NCBI GenBank assembly: GCA_946534345.1
Contig: CAMNCL010000002.1
Span: 33,010-97,009, forward strand
Origin: an uncultured Caryophanales bacterium
GTDB taxonomy: Bacteria > Bacillota_I > Bacilli_A > RF39 > UBA660
Direction: 5' to 3'
Length of the DNA stretch: 64,000 nt
Part shown: positions 9,339-17,813 of the stretch, in pieces
How the letters are laid out: each line of letters begins with the position of its first letter
How positions within the stretch are numbered: the first letter of the stretch is position 1
Position numbers and translations under genes: made by a program
Notes under the pieces: model-generated
Database searches by the model: none
The model's input: the letters and a program-made list of their open reading frames with translations, nothing else
What the model was told of the DNA's origin: nothing

Positions 9339-9411
9339 AAGGAAGGAAGTCTTTTTGGATAGACGAATTCCCTTTGGAATTCATCTGGGGTTAAAACCCA
9401 GATGTTTTTTT
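9339..9411 (+). ncRNA. Candidate small structured RNA (two perfect hairpins, second is a terminator)
   Basis: After the promoter come a purine-rich start (GGAAGGAAG), a perfect hairpin GAATTCC-CTTT-GGAATTC (9365-9382), then a perfect terminator hairpin CATCTGGG/CCCAGATG (9382-9389 / 9397-9404) with seven T. Predicted length is about 70 nt. A 20-codon frame from a TTG at 9355 exists but has a poor start context, so a non-coding RNA or attenuated leader is preferred. The class is not recognised. Confidence 0.45.
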
Positions 9412-9487
9412 ATTTAAATAATATTATAAATACTAAACTAAATAAAAGGAGAATTATAAAATATAAAGATTTCTCTCTACAAGTCAT
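9410..9487 (-). CDS. Putative 25-residue single-span membrane micropeptide
   Basis: Minus-strand ATG at 9487 follows a strong ribosome site (AAAGGTGGTG, 6-nt spacing). The product begins MTCREKSLY and continues as one uninterrupted hydrophobic helix to a terminal Lys (25 residues). It lies between the candidate small RNA and the 9640 surface-protein gene, on the opposite strand. The combination of ribosome site and a clean transmembrane helix supports coding, but AT-rich DNA readily gives hydrophobic frames, so this is tentative. Confidence 0.4.
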   Translation of the reverse strand: MTCREKSLYFIILLLFSLVFIILFK

Positions 9488-9639
9488 AATAACACCACCT
9501 TTCATAGAGTAACCGAACCCCATAAAAGGAAAACATCTAAGACTACCTTCATATATTATTATTCACAAGAATTATCTATAATTATGAAAGCATTTGAAAT
9601 AAATAAAATAATAAAGTATACTTATAATAGGTGAAGTGT

Positions 9640-10746
9640 ATGAGAATAGATAAAGATAATATCAAAATAATACTTATTCTCTTAGTAGTAGCTTTAGGAA
9701 TAGGATACTCATATTTAAATACAGAATTAAATATAAATGGAACTGCTAATATAAATAGTGCAAACTGGAGTGTATATTGGAATAATGTACAAGTATCAAA
9801 TGGATCAGTAGAAGCCACAACACCAACAATAGATACAAATAAAACAACAGTGACTTTTAATGTAACTTTAACTAAACCAGGAGATTATTATGAATTCACT
9901 GTTGATGCTGTAAATGCTGGTACATTAGATGCGATGATTGATACGATCAGTTCTAAACTAAATGGGACAACTATCACAACATTACCAGCTTATCTAGAAT
10001 ACGATGTAACATATTCTGATGGAAATCCATTACAAACAAATCAAGAGTTGTTACATGATTCAACAGAAACCTATAAAGTAAGAATAGCTTATAAAGATGA
10101 TATAAGTGCAAGTGACTTACCAAGTACAAATCAAAGTTTATCATTACAATTTAGTGTTACATATAAACAAGCAGATGATAGTGCTCAAGCAGTAGATCAC
10201 GGAACAACTGTCTATACAGTAAGTTCAACAACTAGTCATATAGGACAAGCAATACCAAATGATATAACCCAATATAGTAGTGCAAGTGATGCCATGGCAG
10301 CAATCTCAAATAAACCATTATATTTAAAACACGTAATAAGAAATGGATTAATTGATGAAAGCTATGTAGAATTTGTAGTAACACAGGCTATGGCCAATGC
10401 AAATAGTGGAATGACTGCTGGAACATATGCATTAAGAGGTTTAAATACATACGATGAAAATTCGAGCTCAACAAACTATTGTAAAGCAGAATATTACACT
10501 GGAGGATATTGTATAAATCCTTACTATGAAAGTAATAAAGCAACATTGCTACAAGCCTTTGGAAGTGCGAATTGTAGTTCTGAATATGATGGTGGAGATT
10601 ACAAATCTTTAACATGTAGTGTGTCGGGCTTGGGTGCCTATGCCATTTCGAATGGCGGTGTCAGTGCGCACGATGCCTCTTGGGACTGCAACGTGCATGA
10701 TGATGGTGCGTCCGACTGTGTTGGTGAAATTATTAATCCCAAGTAG
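9640..10746 (+). CDS. Membrane-anchored, exported surface protein with GC-rich, adenine-poor hypervariable-type C-terminus
   Basis: 368 residues from the ATG at 9640 (AGGTG seven bases upstream; the GTG at 9631 lies in the ribosome site). One N-terminal hydrophobic helix leads into GYSYLNTELNINGTANI, a motif shared with the 744-residue surface protein at 55368. Then follows a Thr/Asn-rich beta-sandwich-like domain (~30-190), reminiscent of TasA/SipW-cognate export substrates, and a region of ~130 residues with paired Cys. Residues 328-362 are encoded by DNA with a composition unlike everything around it (see separate entry) and contain repeated small/polar residues and two Cys-X-V-X2-D/C motifs. 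The likely role is a displayed binding protein whose tail may be diversified; this is inference. A promoter TTGAAA-17-TATACT lies just upstream. Confidence 0.7.
   Translation: MRIDKDNIKIILILLVVALGIGYSYLNTELNINGTANINSANWSVYWNNVQVSNGSVEATTPTIDTNKTTVTFNVTLTKPGDYYEFTVDAVNAGTLDAMIDTISSKLNGTTITTLPAYLEYDVTYSDGNPLQTNQELLHDSTETYKVRIAYKDDISASDLPSTNQSLSLQFSVTYKQADDSAQAVDHGTTVYTVSSTTSHIGQAIPNDITQYSSASDAMAAISNKPLYLKHVIRNGLIDESYVEFVVTQAMANANSGMTAGTYALRGLNTYDENSSSTNYCKAEYYTGGYCINPYYESNKATLLQAFGSANCSSEYDGGDYKSLTCSVSGLGAYAISNGGVSAHDASWDCNVHDDGASDCVGEIINPK
10621..10727 (+). other. Putative diversity-generating variable region (VR) in the surface-protein gene
   Basis: By hand count this 107-nt stretch is about 58% G+C and only about 14% A, in a region otherwise far more AT-rich. 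None of the 35 codons from 10621 to 10725 ends in A, and most are NNC/NNT. Such A-depletion at the 3' end of a surface protein gene is what adenine-specific mutagenic retrohoming (diversity-generating retroelement) leaves in a target gene. No reverse transcriptase or template repeat is in the window, so this would be a remote target. Acquired foreign DNA is the alternative. Confidence 0.45.
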
Positions 10747-10885
10747 TTGAGCATGGCCAGCCCGGCGGTCCGGTGGTGTAAGCCACTAGCATCTAGTAAT
10801 CTAGAATCCGAACAAGCTATGCTTGTGAGACGAGGAATTTTTCGAAGAAAAATATCCGAGAGTGCCGAAAGGAGCTATGCTAATT
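10745..10885 (+). ncRNA. GC-rich multibranched structured RNA element, class unknown
   Basis: A closing stem joins AGCATGGC (10750-10757) to GCTATGCT (10874-10881), extended by TT/AA across a bulged G. Inside are a second pairing CGGC (10763-10766)/GCCG (10864-10867) and four hairpins: GTGG/CCAC (10773-10786), TCTAG/CTAGA (10792-10805), CAAGC/GCTTG (10813-10825) and GGAATTTTT/AAAAATATCC (10834-10857). It begins at the stop codon of the surface-protein gene and ends before a terminator. No tRNA, tmRNA, SRP, RNase P or known riboswitch signature is recognised. Confidence 0.5.
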
Positions 10886-10919
10886 GTAGGACAATAAAAA
10901 TATATATAATGATGTTATA

Positions 10920-10944
10920 AGCAACCTCAAATAGGTTGCTTTTT
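10920..10944 (+). terminator. Rho-independent terminator
   Basis: Perfect 8-bp stem AGCAACCT/AGGTTGCT, 5-nt loop, five T. Ends the surface-protein/structured-RNA transcript, about 60 nt before mtaB. Confidence 0.85.
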
Positions 10945-11005
10945 GAATTGCTCTACGAACATTTTTTTGATATAATATGTATGTTGATGGAAAGATAGTG
11001 ATATT

Positions 11006-12277
11006 ATGAAAAGTGTAGGTGTTTTAACTTTAGGTTGTAAGGTTAATACTTATGAATCTGAATATATAATTAATGAACTAAAAAAAGCAGGTTATGAAAT
11101 TAAAGACTTTGATGATATATGTGATGTATATATTATTAATACTTGTACAGTTACAAATAGTAGTGATTCTAAATCAAAGAAAATGATTAGACAAGCTATT
11201 AGAAGAAATTCTAATGCTTGTGTAGTCGCAATGGGATGCTTTATCGCAGCTAATCCTGATATAGATATTCCTGGTTTAGACATTATTTTAGGTAATAAAG
11301 ATAAATCAAAAATAGTTAGTTTATTAGATGAATATTTTAATACTAAAGAGATTATTAGAGATCAATATAAAGGTCGTTTAAAAGAATTTGAAGATATGTA
11401 TATAACTGATTTTCCAGGTCGTACACGTGCTTTTGTGAAGATTCAAGATGGATGTGATAACTTCTGTAGTTACTGTATTATTCCTTTTGTACGTGGTAAA
11501 TGTCGTAGTAAAGATGAATCTAAAGTAATTAGTGAAGTAACTGACCTAGTTTCTAATGGTTATAAAGAAATAGTTCTTACTGGAATTCATACTGGAAGCT
11601 ATGGAGTAGATCTTGATACTAGTTTTGCTGACTTATTAGAAAAATTAGTTAAAATAGATGGTCTTGATAGACTTAGAATTTCTTCAATAGAGACAACTGA
11701 ATTAAATGAAGATGTATTAAATGTACTTCGTAATTCTAAAGTATTAGTAGATCACTTACATATACCAATACAAGCTGGTTCTAATGAAATATTAAAAGCA
11801 ATGAATAGAAAGTATGACTTAGATTATTTCTTTGCTAAAATAGCTGAAATTAGAGGTATTAGACCTAATATTAGTATTAGTACTGATGTAATTGTAGGTT
11901 TTCCTGGAGAGACAGAAGAATTATTTGAAACTACAATTGATACTTGTAAGAAACTAGAGTTTTCTAAACTACATGTATTTCCATATAGTGAAAGACGTGG
12001 TACGGCATCTTCTCGTATGTCTAATAAGATTGAGAATGGAATAGTTAAAGAAAGAGCTAGAAGATTAATTGAAGTATCAACTGAATTAGAAAAGAATTAC
12101 ATGAATAAATTTATTGATAGTGAAGTAGAAGTATTAATAGAAGAGACTAAAGAGGGTTTCAGTTATGGACATACAGGTAATTTCTTATATGTTAAAATAA
12201 AAGGAGAATATCCTCATAATAGTTATAAAACTGTGCGTATAATAAATATAGAATACCCATATTGTATAGGAGAGTAG
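11006..12277 (+). CDS. mtaB: tRNA (N6-threonylcarbamoyladenosine37-C2)-methylthiotransferase MtaB
   Basis: 423 residues. A radical-SAM methylthiotransferase that turns t6A37 into ms2t6A in tRNAs reading ANN codons. The N-terminal UPF0004 domain supplies three [4Fe-4S] cysteines (C11 in LGCKVN, C47 in NTCTV, C78 in MGC). The radical-SAM cluster CxxxCxxC is C150, C154 and C157. A C-terminal TRAM-like segment follows. The LGCKVNTYES start is typical of MtaB/YqeV rather than MiaB. RecD2 begins five bases after its stop, so the two are co-transcribed. Confidence 0.92.
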   Translation: MKSVGVLTLGCKVNTYESEYIINELKKAGYEIKDFDDICDVYIINTCTVTNSSDSKSKKMIRQAIRRNSNACVVAMGCFIAANPDIDIPGLDIILGNKDKSKIVSLLDEYFNTKEIIRDQYKGRLKEFEDMYITDFPGRTRAFVKIQDGCDNFCSYCIIPFVRGKCRSKDESKVISEVTDLVSNGYKEIVLTGIHTGSYGVDLDTSFADLLEKLVKIDGLDRLRISSIETTELNEDVLNVLRNSKVLVDHLHIPIQAGSNEILKAMNRKYDLDYFFAKIAEIRGIRPNISISTDVIVGFPGETEELFETTIDTCKKLEFSKLHVFPYSERRGTASSRMSNKIENGIVKERARRLIEVSTELEKNYMNKFIDSEVEVLIEETKEGFSYGHTGNFLYVKIKGEYPHNSYKTVRIINIEYPYCIGE

Positions 12278-12281
12278 ATAT

Positions 12282-14468
12282 ATGACTACTTATATAAAAG
12301 GAACATATTCACGTAGTATTTATGAAAATAATACCGGTTATTATATCGGTATTTTTAGAGTGTCTGATACTAATGATGAAAAGCTAGCTGATTATATAGG
12401 TAGAACAATTACTTTTACTGGTTATTTTCATGAACTTAATAATATGGATACATATATGTTTTATGGTAAACTTGTTCATCATCCAAAATATGGAGAACAA
12501 TTTCAAGTAGATAGTTATGAGAGGGTAAAACCAGAAGAAAAAGACTCAATTATAGAGTTTTTAACTAGTGGTTTATTTCCTGGAATTGGAGATAAAAAGG
12601 CTAAAAATATTGTGGACGCTTTAGGAAAAGACACATTAAAAATAATTTTAGAAAATCCATCTAATTTAATATTAATACCTGGTATTACTCAAAAAAATAT
12701 TAATATTTTACACGATAAATTAAAAGAATATGAATCTAGTTATGAAACAATAATGTATTTAAATGACTTAGGTTTTAATACAAAAGATGCGATGCTTATT
12801 TATAATAAATATAAGAATAAAACTAAAGATGTTGTCGAAGATAACATTTATAAACTTATAGATGATATCTATGAAATGTATTTTAAAAAGATTGATAGTA
12901 TTGCCTTAAATAATGATGTATCTAAGGATGATCCAAATAGAGTAGAGGCTGCGATTATCTATATTATGAATGAAGTAAGTAATACTTATGGACATAGTTA
13001 TTATTATAAAGAAGAAATATTAATGTATTTACCTAGAGTATTAGGTATAGAAGTAACTGAAGTTGATAGTTATTTAAATGCTCTAGAAAGAGATTTAAAA
13101 ATAATAGTAAAGAATGATAAATATTATTTAAAAGAAATGTATGAAGCAGAATGTTTAATAGTTAAAAGATTTAGATTATTAAATAGTAATAAAGGTATTA
13201 CTAGTAAAAAGATAGATGATACAATTAATGGAATAGAAAGTTTCTTTGAGATTAAATACAATGTTCATCAAAGAGAGGCTATTAAGAAGAGTTATGAAAA
13301 AGACTTCTTAATTATTACAGGAGGTCCTGGTACTGGTAAAACTACTATTATGCGAGGAATTATAGAATTATATCGTATGATGAATAAATTAAGCTATGAT
13401 AAGTTAAGTGAGAAGATTGCTTTACTTGCTCCTACTGGAAGGGCAGCTAAAAGAATAACTGAATCTACTTTAGTTAGAGCTAGTACTATTCATAGATTTT
13501 TAAAATGGCAGAAAGAATCTAATACATTTCAAGTAAATGAATATAATAAGAGTAAAGTAGAATTTGTCATTTTAGATGAATCTAGTATGGTAGATACTTA
13601 TTTAATGGCGAGTTTACTTAAAGGAATATCTGCGAATTGTAAGATAGTTTTAATTGGAGATGATCATCAATTACCTAGTGTAGGGCCTGGTAATGTCTTA
13701 CATGATTTAATTGATTCTAAGTGTCTAGATGTAGTAGAATTAACTGAATTATATCGTCAGGGACATGATTCTAATATAATAAGTTTGGCTTATGACATTA
13801 GAAATAGTAATATTAGTAAAGATATCTTTAATGTTGATGAAGATCTTACATTTATAGAGTGTAGTGATGATGAAGTAATTCCTAATATTAGTGAAATATG
13901 TAATACTTATTTAGATTTAAATTATCATAATTTTCAAATATTAGCTCCTATGTATAAAGGATTAAACGGAATAGATGCGATTAATAAAGAAGTACAGGGT
14001 ATTTTTAATCCTAAGAGTAATAAAAAAGCATCTAAAGATATTGGAGGAGAATTACTTCGTGAAGGAGATAAAGTAATTCAACTAACTAATATGCCTGATG
14101 ATAATGTATATAATGGAGATATAGGTTTAGTTAATAGAATAGTATCTACGCCTAGAAGTGAAATATACTTAGATTTTGATGGTAATATAGTTAAATATAC
14201 ACCAAGTAATTATAATAATTTTAGATTAGCCTATGCAATTAGTATTCATAAATCTCAAGGATCTGAATTTGATGTAGTAGTAATTCCAATAGTAAAGGGA
14301 TATCATAAGATGTTATATCAAAAACTTATTTATACCGCAGTTACTCGTGCTAAAAAGAAATTATATTTAATTGGTGACTTTAAAGCACTTGATTTTGCAT
14401 CTCGTAATATTGATACTGATACTAGAAGAACTACTATTAAAGATTATTTGATAAATGGAATAGAATAG
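12282..14468 (+). CDS. recD2: RecD2-type ATP-dependent 5'-3' DNA helicase
   Basis: 728 residues, the usual RecD2 length. An N-terminal OB-like region (~1-85) and helix-hairpin-helix region (~95-150) precede the SF1B motor. Walker A is GGPGTGKT at 347-354, then LLAPTGRAAKR, motif II DESSMVD, motif III GDDHQLPSVGPG, and C-terminal SIHKSQGSEFD and YTAVTRAKK. RecD2 acts in DNA repair without RecBC. It lies immediately downstream of mtaB and upstream of map. Confidence 0.92.
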   Translation: MTTYIKGTYSRSIYENNTGYYIGIFRVSDTNDEKLADYIGRTITFTGYFHELNNMDTYMFYGKLVHHPKYGEQFQVDSYERVKPEEKDSIIEFLTSGLFPGIGDKKAKNIVDALGKDTLKIILENPSNLILIPGITQKNINILHDKLKEYESSYETIMYLNDLGFNTKDAMLIYNKYKNKTKDVVEDNIYKLIDDIYEMYFKKIDSIALNNDVSKDDPNRVEAAIIYIMNEVSNTYGHSYYYKEEILMYLPRVLGIEVTEVDSYLNALERDLKIIVKNDKYYLKEMYEAECLIVKRFRLLNSNKGITSKKIDDTINGIESFFEIKYNVHQREAIKKSYEKDFLIITGGPGTGKTTIMRGIIELYRMMNKLSYDKLSEKIALLAPTGRAAKRITESTLVRASTIHRFLKWQKESNTFQVNEYNKSKVEFVILDESSMVDTYLMASLLKGISANCKIVLIGDDHQLPSVGPGNVLHDLIDSKCLDVVELTELYRQGHDSNIISLAYDIRNSNISKDIFNVDEDLTFIECSDDEVIPNISEICNTYLDLNYHNFQILAPMYKGLNGIDAINKEVQGIFNPKSNKKASKDIGGELLREGDKVIQLTNMPDDNVYNGDIGLVNRIVSTPRSEIYLDFDGNIVKYTPSNYNNFRLAYAISIHKSQGSEFDVVVIPIVKGYHKMLYQKLIYTAVTRAKKKLYLIGDFKALDFASRNIDTDTRRTTIKDYLINGIE

Positions 14469-14515
14469 ATTTTTAAATATTTTTATAGTATAATTACAAT
14501 GTTTGGAGTGATAGA

Positions 14516-15268
14516 ATGATTACAATTAAAAGTGAAAGAGAATTAGATTTAATGCGTCATGCAGGTATGTTAGTATCTAAGATGCATCAATTTATTAAAC
14601 CATATATAAAAGCAGGTATTACTACAAAAGAATTAGATAAATTATGTGAGCAATTTATTCTTGATAATGATGCAACTCCTACTGAAAAGGGTTATGAAGG
14701 ATATCCTGCAAGTATTTGTGCTAGTGTTAATGATACAGTAGTTCATGGTATACCTAATAACTATAAATTAAAAGATGGAGATATTATCACCATAGATGTC
14801 GTTATTGGTTATAAAGGTTATCAAGGAGATGCTGCTTGGACCTATGCTGTAGGAGAGATTGATGATGATAAGAAGTATTTGATGGAACACACTGAAAAAG
14901 CTCTATATGAAGGTGTTAAGATGGTTAAACCAGGTAATAGAATAGGTGATATATCAGCTGCAGTACAAGAATATGCAGAGAGCCATAACTTAGGTGTTGT
15001 TCGTGAATTATGTGGTCATGGTATTGGTCGTGAAATGCATGAAGATCCAGAAGTACCTAATTTTGGTACAAAAAATACTGGTCCAAGATTAAAACCAGGA
15101 ATGGTTATCTGTATCGAACCAATGCTTACATTCGGCAAAAGATATGTCTATCAAGAAGATGATGGTTGGACAGTAAATACTGAAGACGGAGAACCAGCTG
15201 CTCACTATGAACATACTGTCTTAGTAACAGAAGATGGTTATGAAATATTTACTCCTAGATTAGATTAA
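14516..15268 (+). CDS. map: Methionine aminopeptidase, type I
   Basis: 250 residues, the expected length of type I MetAP, which removes the initiator Met from nascent proteins. The five metal ligands are readable: D94 (TIDVV), D105 (GDAAW), H168 (GHGIG), E201 (IEPML) and E232 (HYEHT). GGAGTG precedes the ATG. A strong terminator overlaps the stop codon. Confidence 0.95.
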   Translation: MITIKSERELDLMRHAGMLVSKMHQFIKPYIKAGITTKELDKLCEQFILDNDATPTEKGYEGYPASICASVNDTVVHGIPNNYKLKDGDIITIDVVIGYKGYQGDAAWTYAVGEIDDDKKYLMEHTEKALYEGVKMVKPGNRIGDISAAVQEYAESHNLGVVRELCGHGIGREMHEDPEVPNFGTKNTGPRLKPGMVICIEPMLTFGKRYVYQEDDGWTVNTEDGEPAAHYEHTVLVTEDGYEIFTPRLD

Positions 15269-15298
15269 CGTAAACTACATGTAGTTTTACGTTTTTTT
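15268..15298 (+). terminator. Rho-independent terminator after map
   Basis: Inverted repeat ACGTAAA...TTTTACGT around CTACATGTAG, followed by seven T, starting at the stop codon. Confidence 0.85.
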
Positions 15299-15347
15299 GT
15301 TTATATTAATTGTAATTTATTGTATATTTATAATAGTAGGTGATTGT

Positions 15348-16802
15348 ATGGCAAAGAAAAGTGTTTTATTTTTAATTAATGGTTTAGGTATTGAAAAAGC
15401 AGGAAGTTATAGTATATCTATAGATCAATGTATGCCTAATTTATCTAAAATTAAAGAGACTAGTTATTTTACTACTGCTATTACTAATTCATTAGAATAT
15501 CGTAGTGCTTATCAACAATTCTTTTTAGGAGATACATATAAGACAGAAATTAATTATATTAAAGAAAAAGTAATTAATGAACAATTAAAAGGTAATCCTA
15601 CTTATCAAAGTCTTCAAGAAAGTGTTGCTGGAGAAGGTAAATTACATATATTCGTAGAACCTACTAATAATCAAGTAGTAGAATTAATTAATACTTTAGT
15701 TAGTACTTTAACTCTACCTGAAAAGAAAGAAGTATATTTACACTTACTGTTATCACAACTAACAGTAAATGAATATAATAAATTAATAAATATAGTTAAT
15801 TACATTAAATATCATATTAATAGTCATATAACAGTAGGGTTTATTATTGGAAAAGATTATTATCCTGAAGAGTTAACAAAAGAACAAATGGATGTTGCTA
15901 AAAAGCTATTATTCTTCTGTTCTGCAGAAAGATGGATAGATACTGATAAGAAACTATTATCTCTTCAAGAATCTAATATTAGACCATGTGTAGCTCCTGG
16001 TTTTTGCGCAACTAATGATTGTTTTATTGCTAATAATGATACTATAATGTTCTTTAACACTAGAAGAGATGATTATGATAAGTTTATAAATGCAATTCTA
16101 AGTAATGCTAATGAAGCTCTTAAAACTGATTCATATAATTTACCAATGTATTCACTTATTAAACTAAATTCAAAGCACAATATACCATCATTTATTGATA
16201 ATGTTGTTTATGATAGTAGTTTAGCTCTATTATTAGAAAAGGCTGATAAAGAGGCTTTAATAGTTACTGATGAAAAGAATATAAGTTTAGTTAATTTCTT
16301 AGCTAATGGATTAAATAATGTTAATAATCCAGCTATTCAATTCATGAAATTAAATGATACATATTATAATGATTTAAATAATATTACTGGTTTAATTGAT
16401 AATTCTATTTATGATTTAATAATCTTTGATTATCACTTAGATGTATCTAGAACTGTTAATGATTTAAAAGCTCAATTATCAAAAATAGATATTGTCTTAG
16501 GAAATGTAGGAAGTGTATGTGTTAATAAACATTCATTATTTATTACATCTTTATATGGTATTAAGAAGACCCTACCTCTAGCAGATTATAATACTGAAAT
16601 GGTCACAATAGATTATGAAATGCAAATACCAATATTCTTCTTTGATTATTCATATCCTAGAAGTAAATATAGATTATTCCCAGGAGAAACAAATGATATT
16701 TTAAATTCTGCAGTTAGATGTATTTATAATGATCAATCTATTTATACATTAGTAAGATCTAAAGATTTAATAAATAACTTATTATCAGTATTCAAAAAAT
16801 AA
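15348..16802 (+). CDS. Degenerate phosphoglycerate-mutase/alkaline-phosphatase-superfamily-like protein
   Basis: 484 residues from the ATG at 15348 (AGGTGA eight bases upstream; an upstream in-frame start would lie in the previous terminator). The N-terminus VLFLINGLG and ...MPNLSKIKE...SYFTTAITNSLEYRSAYQQF matches the layout of iPGM/DeoB-like enzymes (compare the deoB product at 51485: IFLIILDSLG...PNLKKIGF). The first metal-binding Asp is Asn here, and no later His/Asp metal cluster such as TADHG is seen. This suggests a catalytically dead homologue or a changed chemistry. Function unknown. Confidence 0.5.
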   Translation: MAKKSVLFLINGLGIEKAGSYSISIDQCMPNLSKIKETSYFTTAITNSLEYRSAYQQFFLGDTYKTEINYIKEKVINEQLKGNPTYQSLQESVAGEGKLHIFVEPTNNQVVELINTLVSTLTLPEKKEVYLHLLLSQLTVNEYNKLINIVNYIKYHINSHITVGFIIGKDYYPEELTKEQMDVAKKLLFFCSAERWIDTDKKLLSLQESNIRPCVAPGFCATNDCFIANNDTIMFFNTRRDDYDKFINAILSNANEALKTDSYNLPMYSLIKLNSKHNIPSFIDNVVYDSSLALLLEKADKEALIVTDEKNISLVNFLANGLNNVNNPAIQFMKLNDTYYNDLNNITGLIDNSIYDLIIFDYHLDVSRTVNDLKAQLSKIDIVLGNVGSVCVNKHSLFITSLYGIKKTLPLADYNTEMVTIDYEMQIPIFFFDYSYPRSKYRLFPGETNDILNSAVRCIYNDQSIYTLVRSKDLINNLLSVFKK

Positions 16803-16828
16803 AAGACTCTATTTAAGAGCCTTTTTTA
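16800..16828. terminator. Bidirectional terminator between convergent genes
   Basis: Stem AGACTCT/AGAGCCT (one mismatch) with A run on the left and T run on the right, serving both the 15348 gene and the convergent 16809 gene. Confidence 0.65.
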
Positions 16829-17774
16829 ATACTTTTTTTACTTTAGGTAAAGCTAAACTATAATGATCAGAATTACTTTCAAATAATATATATAAAGATT
16901 TATCTTTGTAGAATAATCCTTCAGCCATAGGAGGTATTTTTTCATTCTTAATCATATTATCTTTAGTAAAGTGATAAAAAGGTATCTGTTTTCCTTTGAA
17001 TGTATAGAAGTCTGTAGCTTTTTCTTTAAAGATATTCTTATAAGTAGTTAAATTAGAGTTAACTAGATAAGTAAATGATCTAGTAAATACTACTTGTTTA
17101 TTATCAGTCATTGTCATACCTTGAACCATTTTAGGCAATGATACAACCAATTCTGGATTATTATAATTTAATTCTTCATAACCACTATATTTAAATAATA
17201 ATGGAGTATCATTAGGTACTTTATAGAATGGATTTAAGAAGAAATCACCAATCCATAGATTTAATTCTTCATCACAATAACAGAAGTCTCCTCTAATAGG
17301 TAATTTAGTTTTATGATAACTTTGTATATATTTATCTTTAGTAGTAAGTATTTCTTCTAAAGAATATTCATTAACTTGATAGTCACTAGTTATCCATACA
17401 TTATTTCCATTAGTTGCGATTCCTCCAACATGTAAATGATTATCTTTACCATCAAAATCTTTTAATTTTAATTCTTTAATTAATTTATTTGTTTTTAAAT
17501 CAGTTACATATAACATACTAACTTTACCTTTAGCATTATAAGAAGTTTGTAATACAACATTTCTTTCTTTAGCATAAGCCATTCCTTGAGGAACATAACC
17601 ATTCTTATTACCAGGTATAGTAAAAGTACTTTGATAATTACTTTTCTTTATTAAATAAGATAGATTTAATCGCATATAGTTAAGAATAAATATAAGTAAA
17701 ATACTACCTAAAAATATTCCTAATCCTAATAGTATTTTTTGATATAATTGTAGTTTCTTTCTTTTCCTCTTCAT
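16809..17774 (-). CDS. Membrane-anchored beta-propeller-like extracellular protein
   Basis: 321 residues from the ATG at 17774 (GGTGAG six bases upstream). A basic start KRKRKK and one transmembrane helix (~10-32) anchor an extracellular domain with repeated beta motifs such as GYVPQGMAYA, HVGGIATNGNNVWITSD and MAEGLFYKDKSLYILFES, spaced like propeller blades. A diverged paralogue is encoded at 40112-41005. Its stop lies in the shared terminator, and upstream it abuts the TetR-type regulator gene, so the two minus-strand genes form an operon. Ligand unknown. Confidence 0.6.
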   Translation of the reverse strand: MKRKRKKLQLYQKILLGLGIFLGSILLIFILNYMRLNLSYLIKKSNYQSTFTIPGNKNGYVPQGMAYAKERNVVLQTSYNAKGKVSMLYVTDLKTNKLIKELKLKDFDGKDNHLHVGGIATNGNNVWITSDYQVNEYSLEEILTTKDKYIQSYHKTKLPIRGDFCYCDEELNLWIGDFFLNPFYKVPNDTPLLFKYSGYEELNYNNPELVVSLPKMVQGMTMTDNKQVVFTRSFTYLVNSNLTTYKNIFKEKATDFYTFKGKQIPFYHFTKDNMIKNEKIPPMAEGLFYKDKSLYILFESNSDHYSLALPKVKKVLKKALK

Positions 17775-17813
17775 ATTCTCACCATATTTATCATAACATA
17801 AAAAAAGAACCAA

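Noticed and set aside
9355..9417. A 20-codon plus-strand frame from TTG through the two hairpins
   Set aside because: Poorly spaced ribosome site, TTG start and full overlap with the terminator stem make translation unlikely, though a leader peptide cannot be excluded.
9640..9818. Long minus-strand open frames under real genes (e.g. opposite 9640, 30850-31089, 31962-32207)
   Set aside because: They lack ribosome sites and promoters, and their composition follows from the real gene on the other strand.
10621..10890. GC-rich segment as rRNA, RNase P, tmRNA or SRP RNA
   Set aside because: None of the conserved core sequences of these RNAs could be found, and the first part is an uninterrupted continuation of the surface-protein frame.
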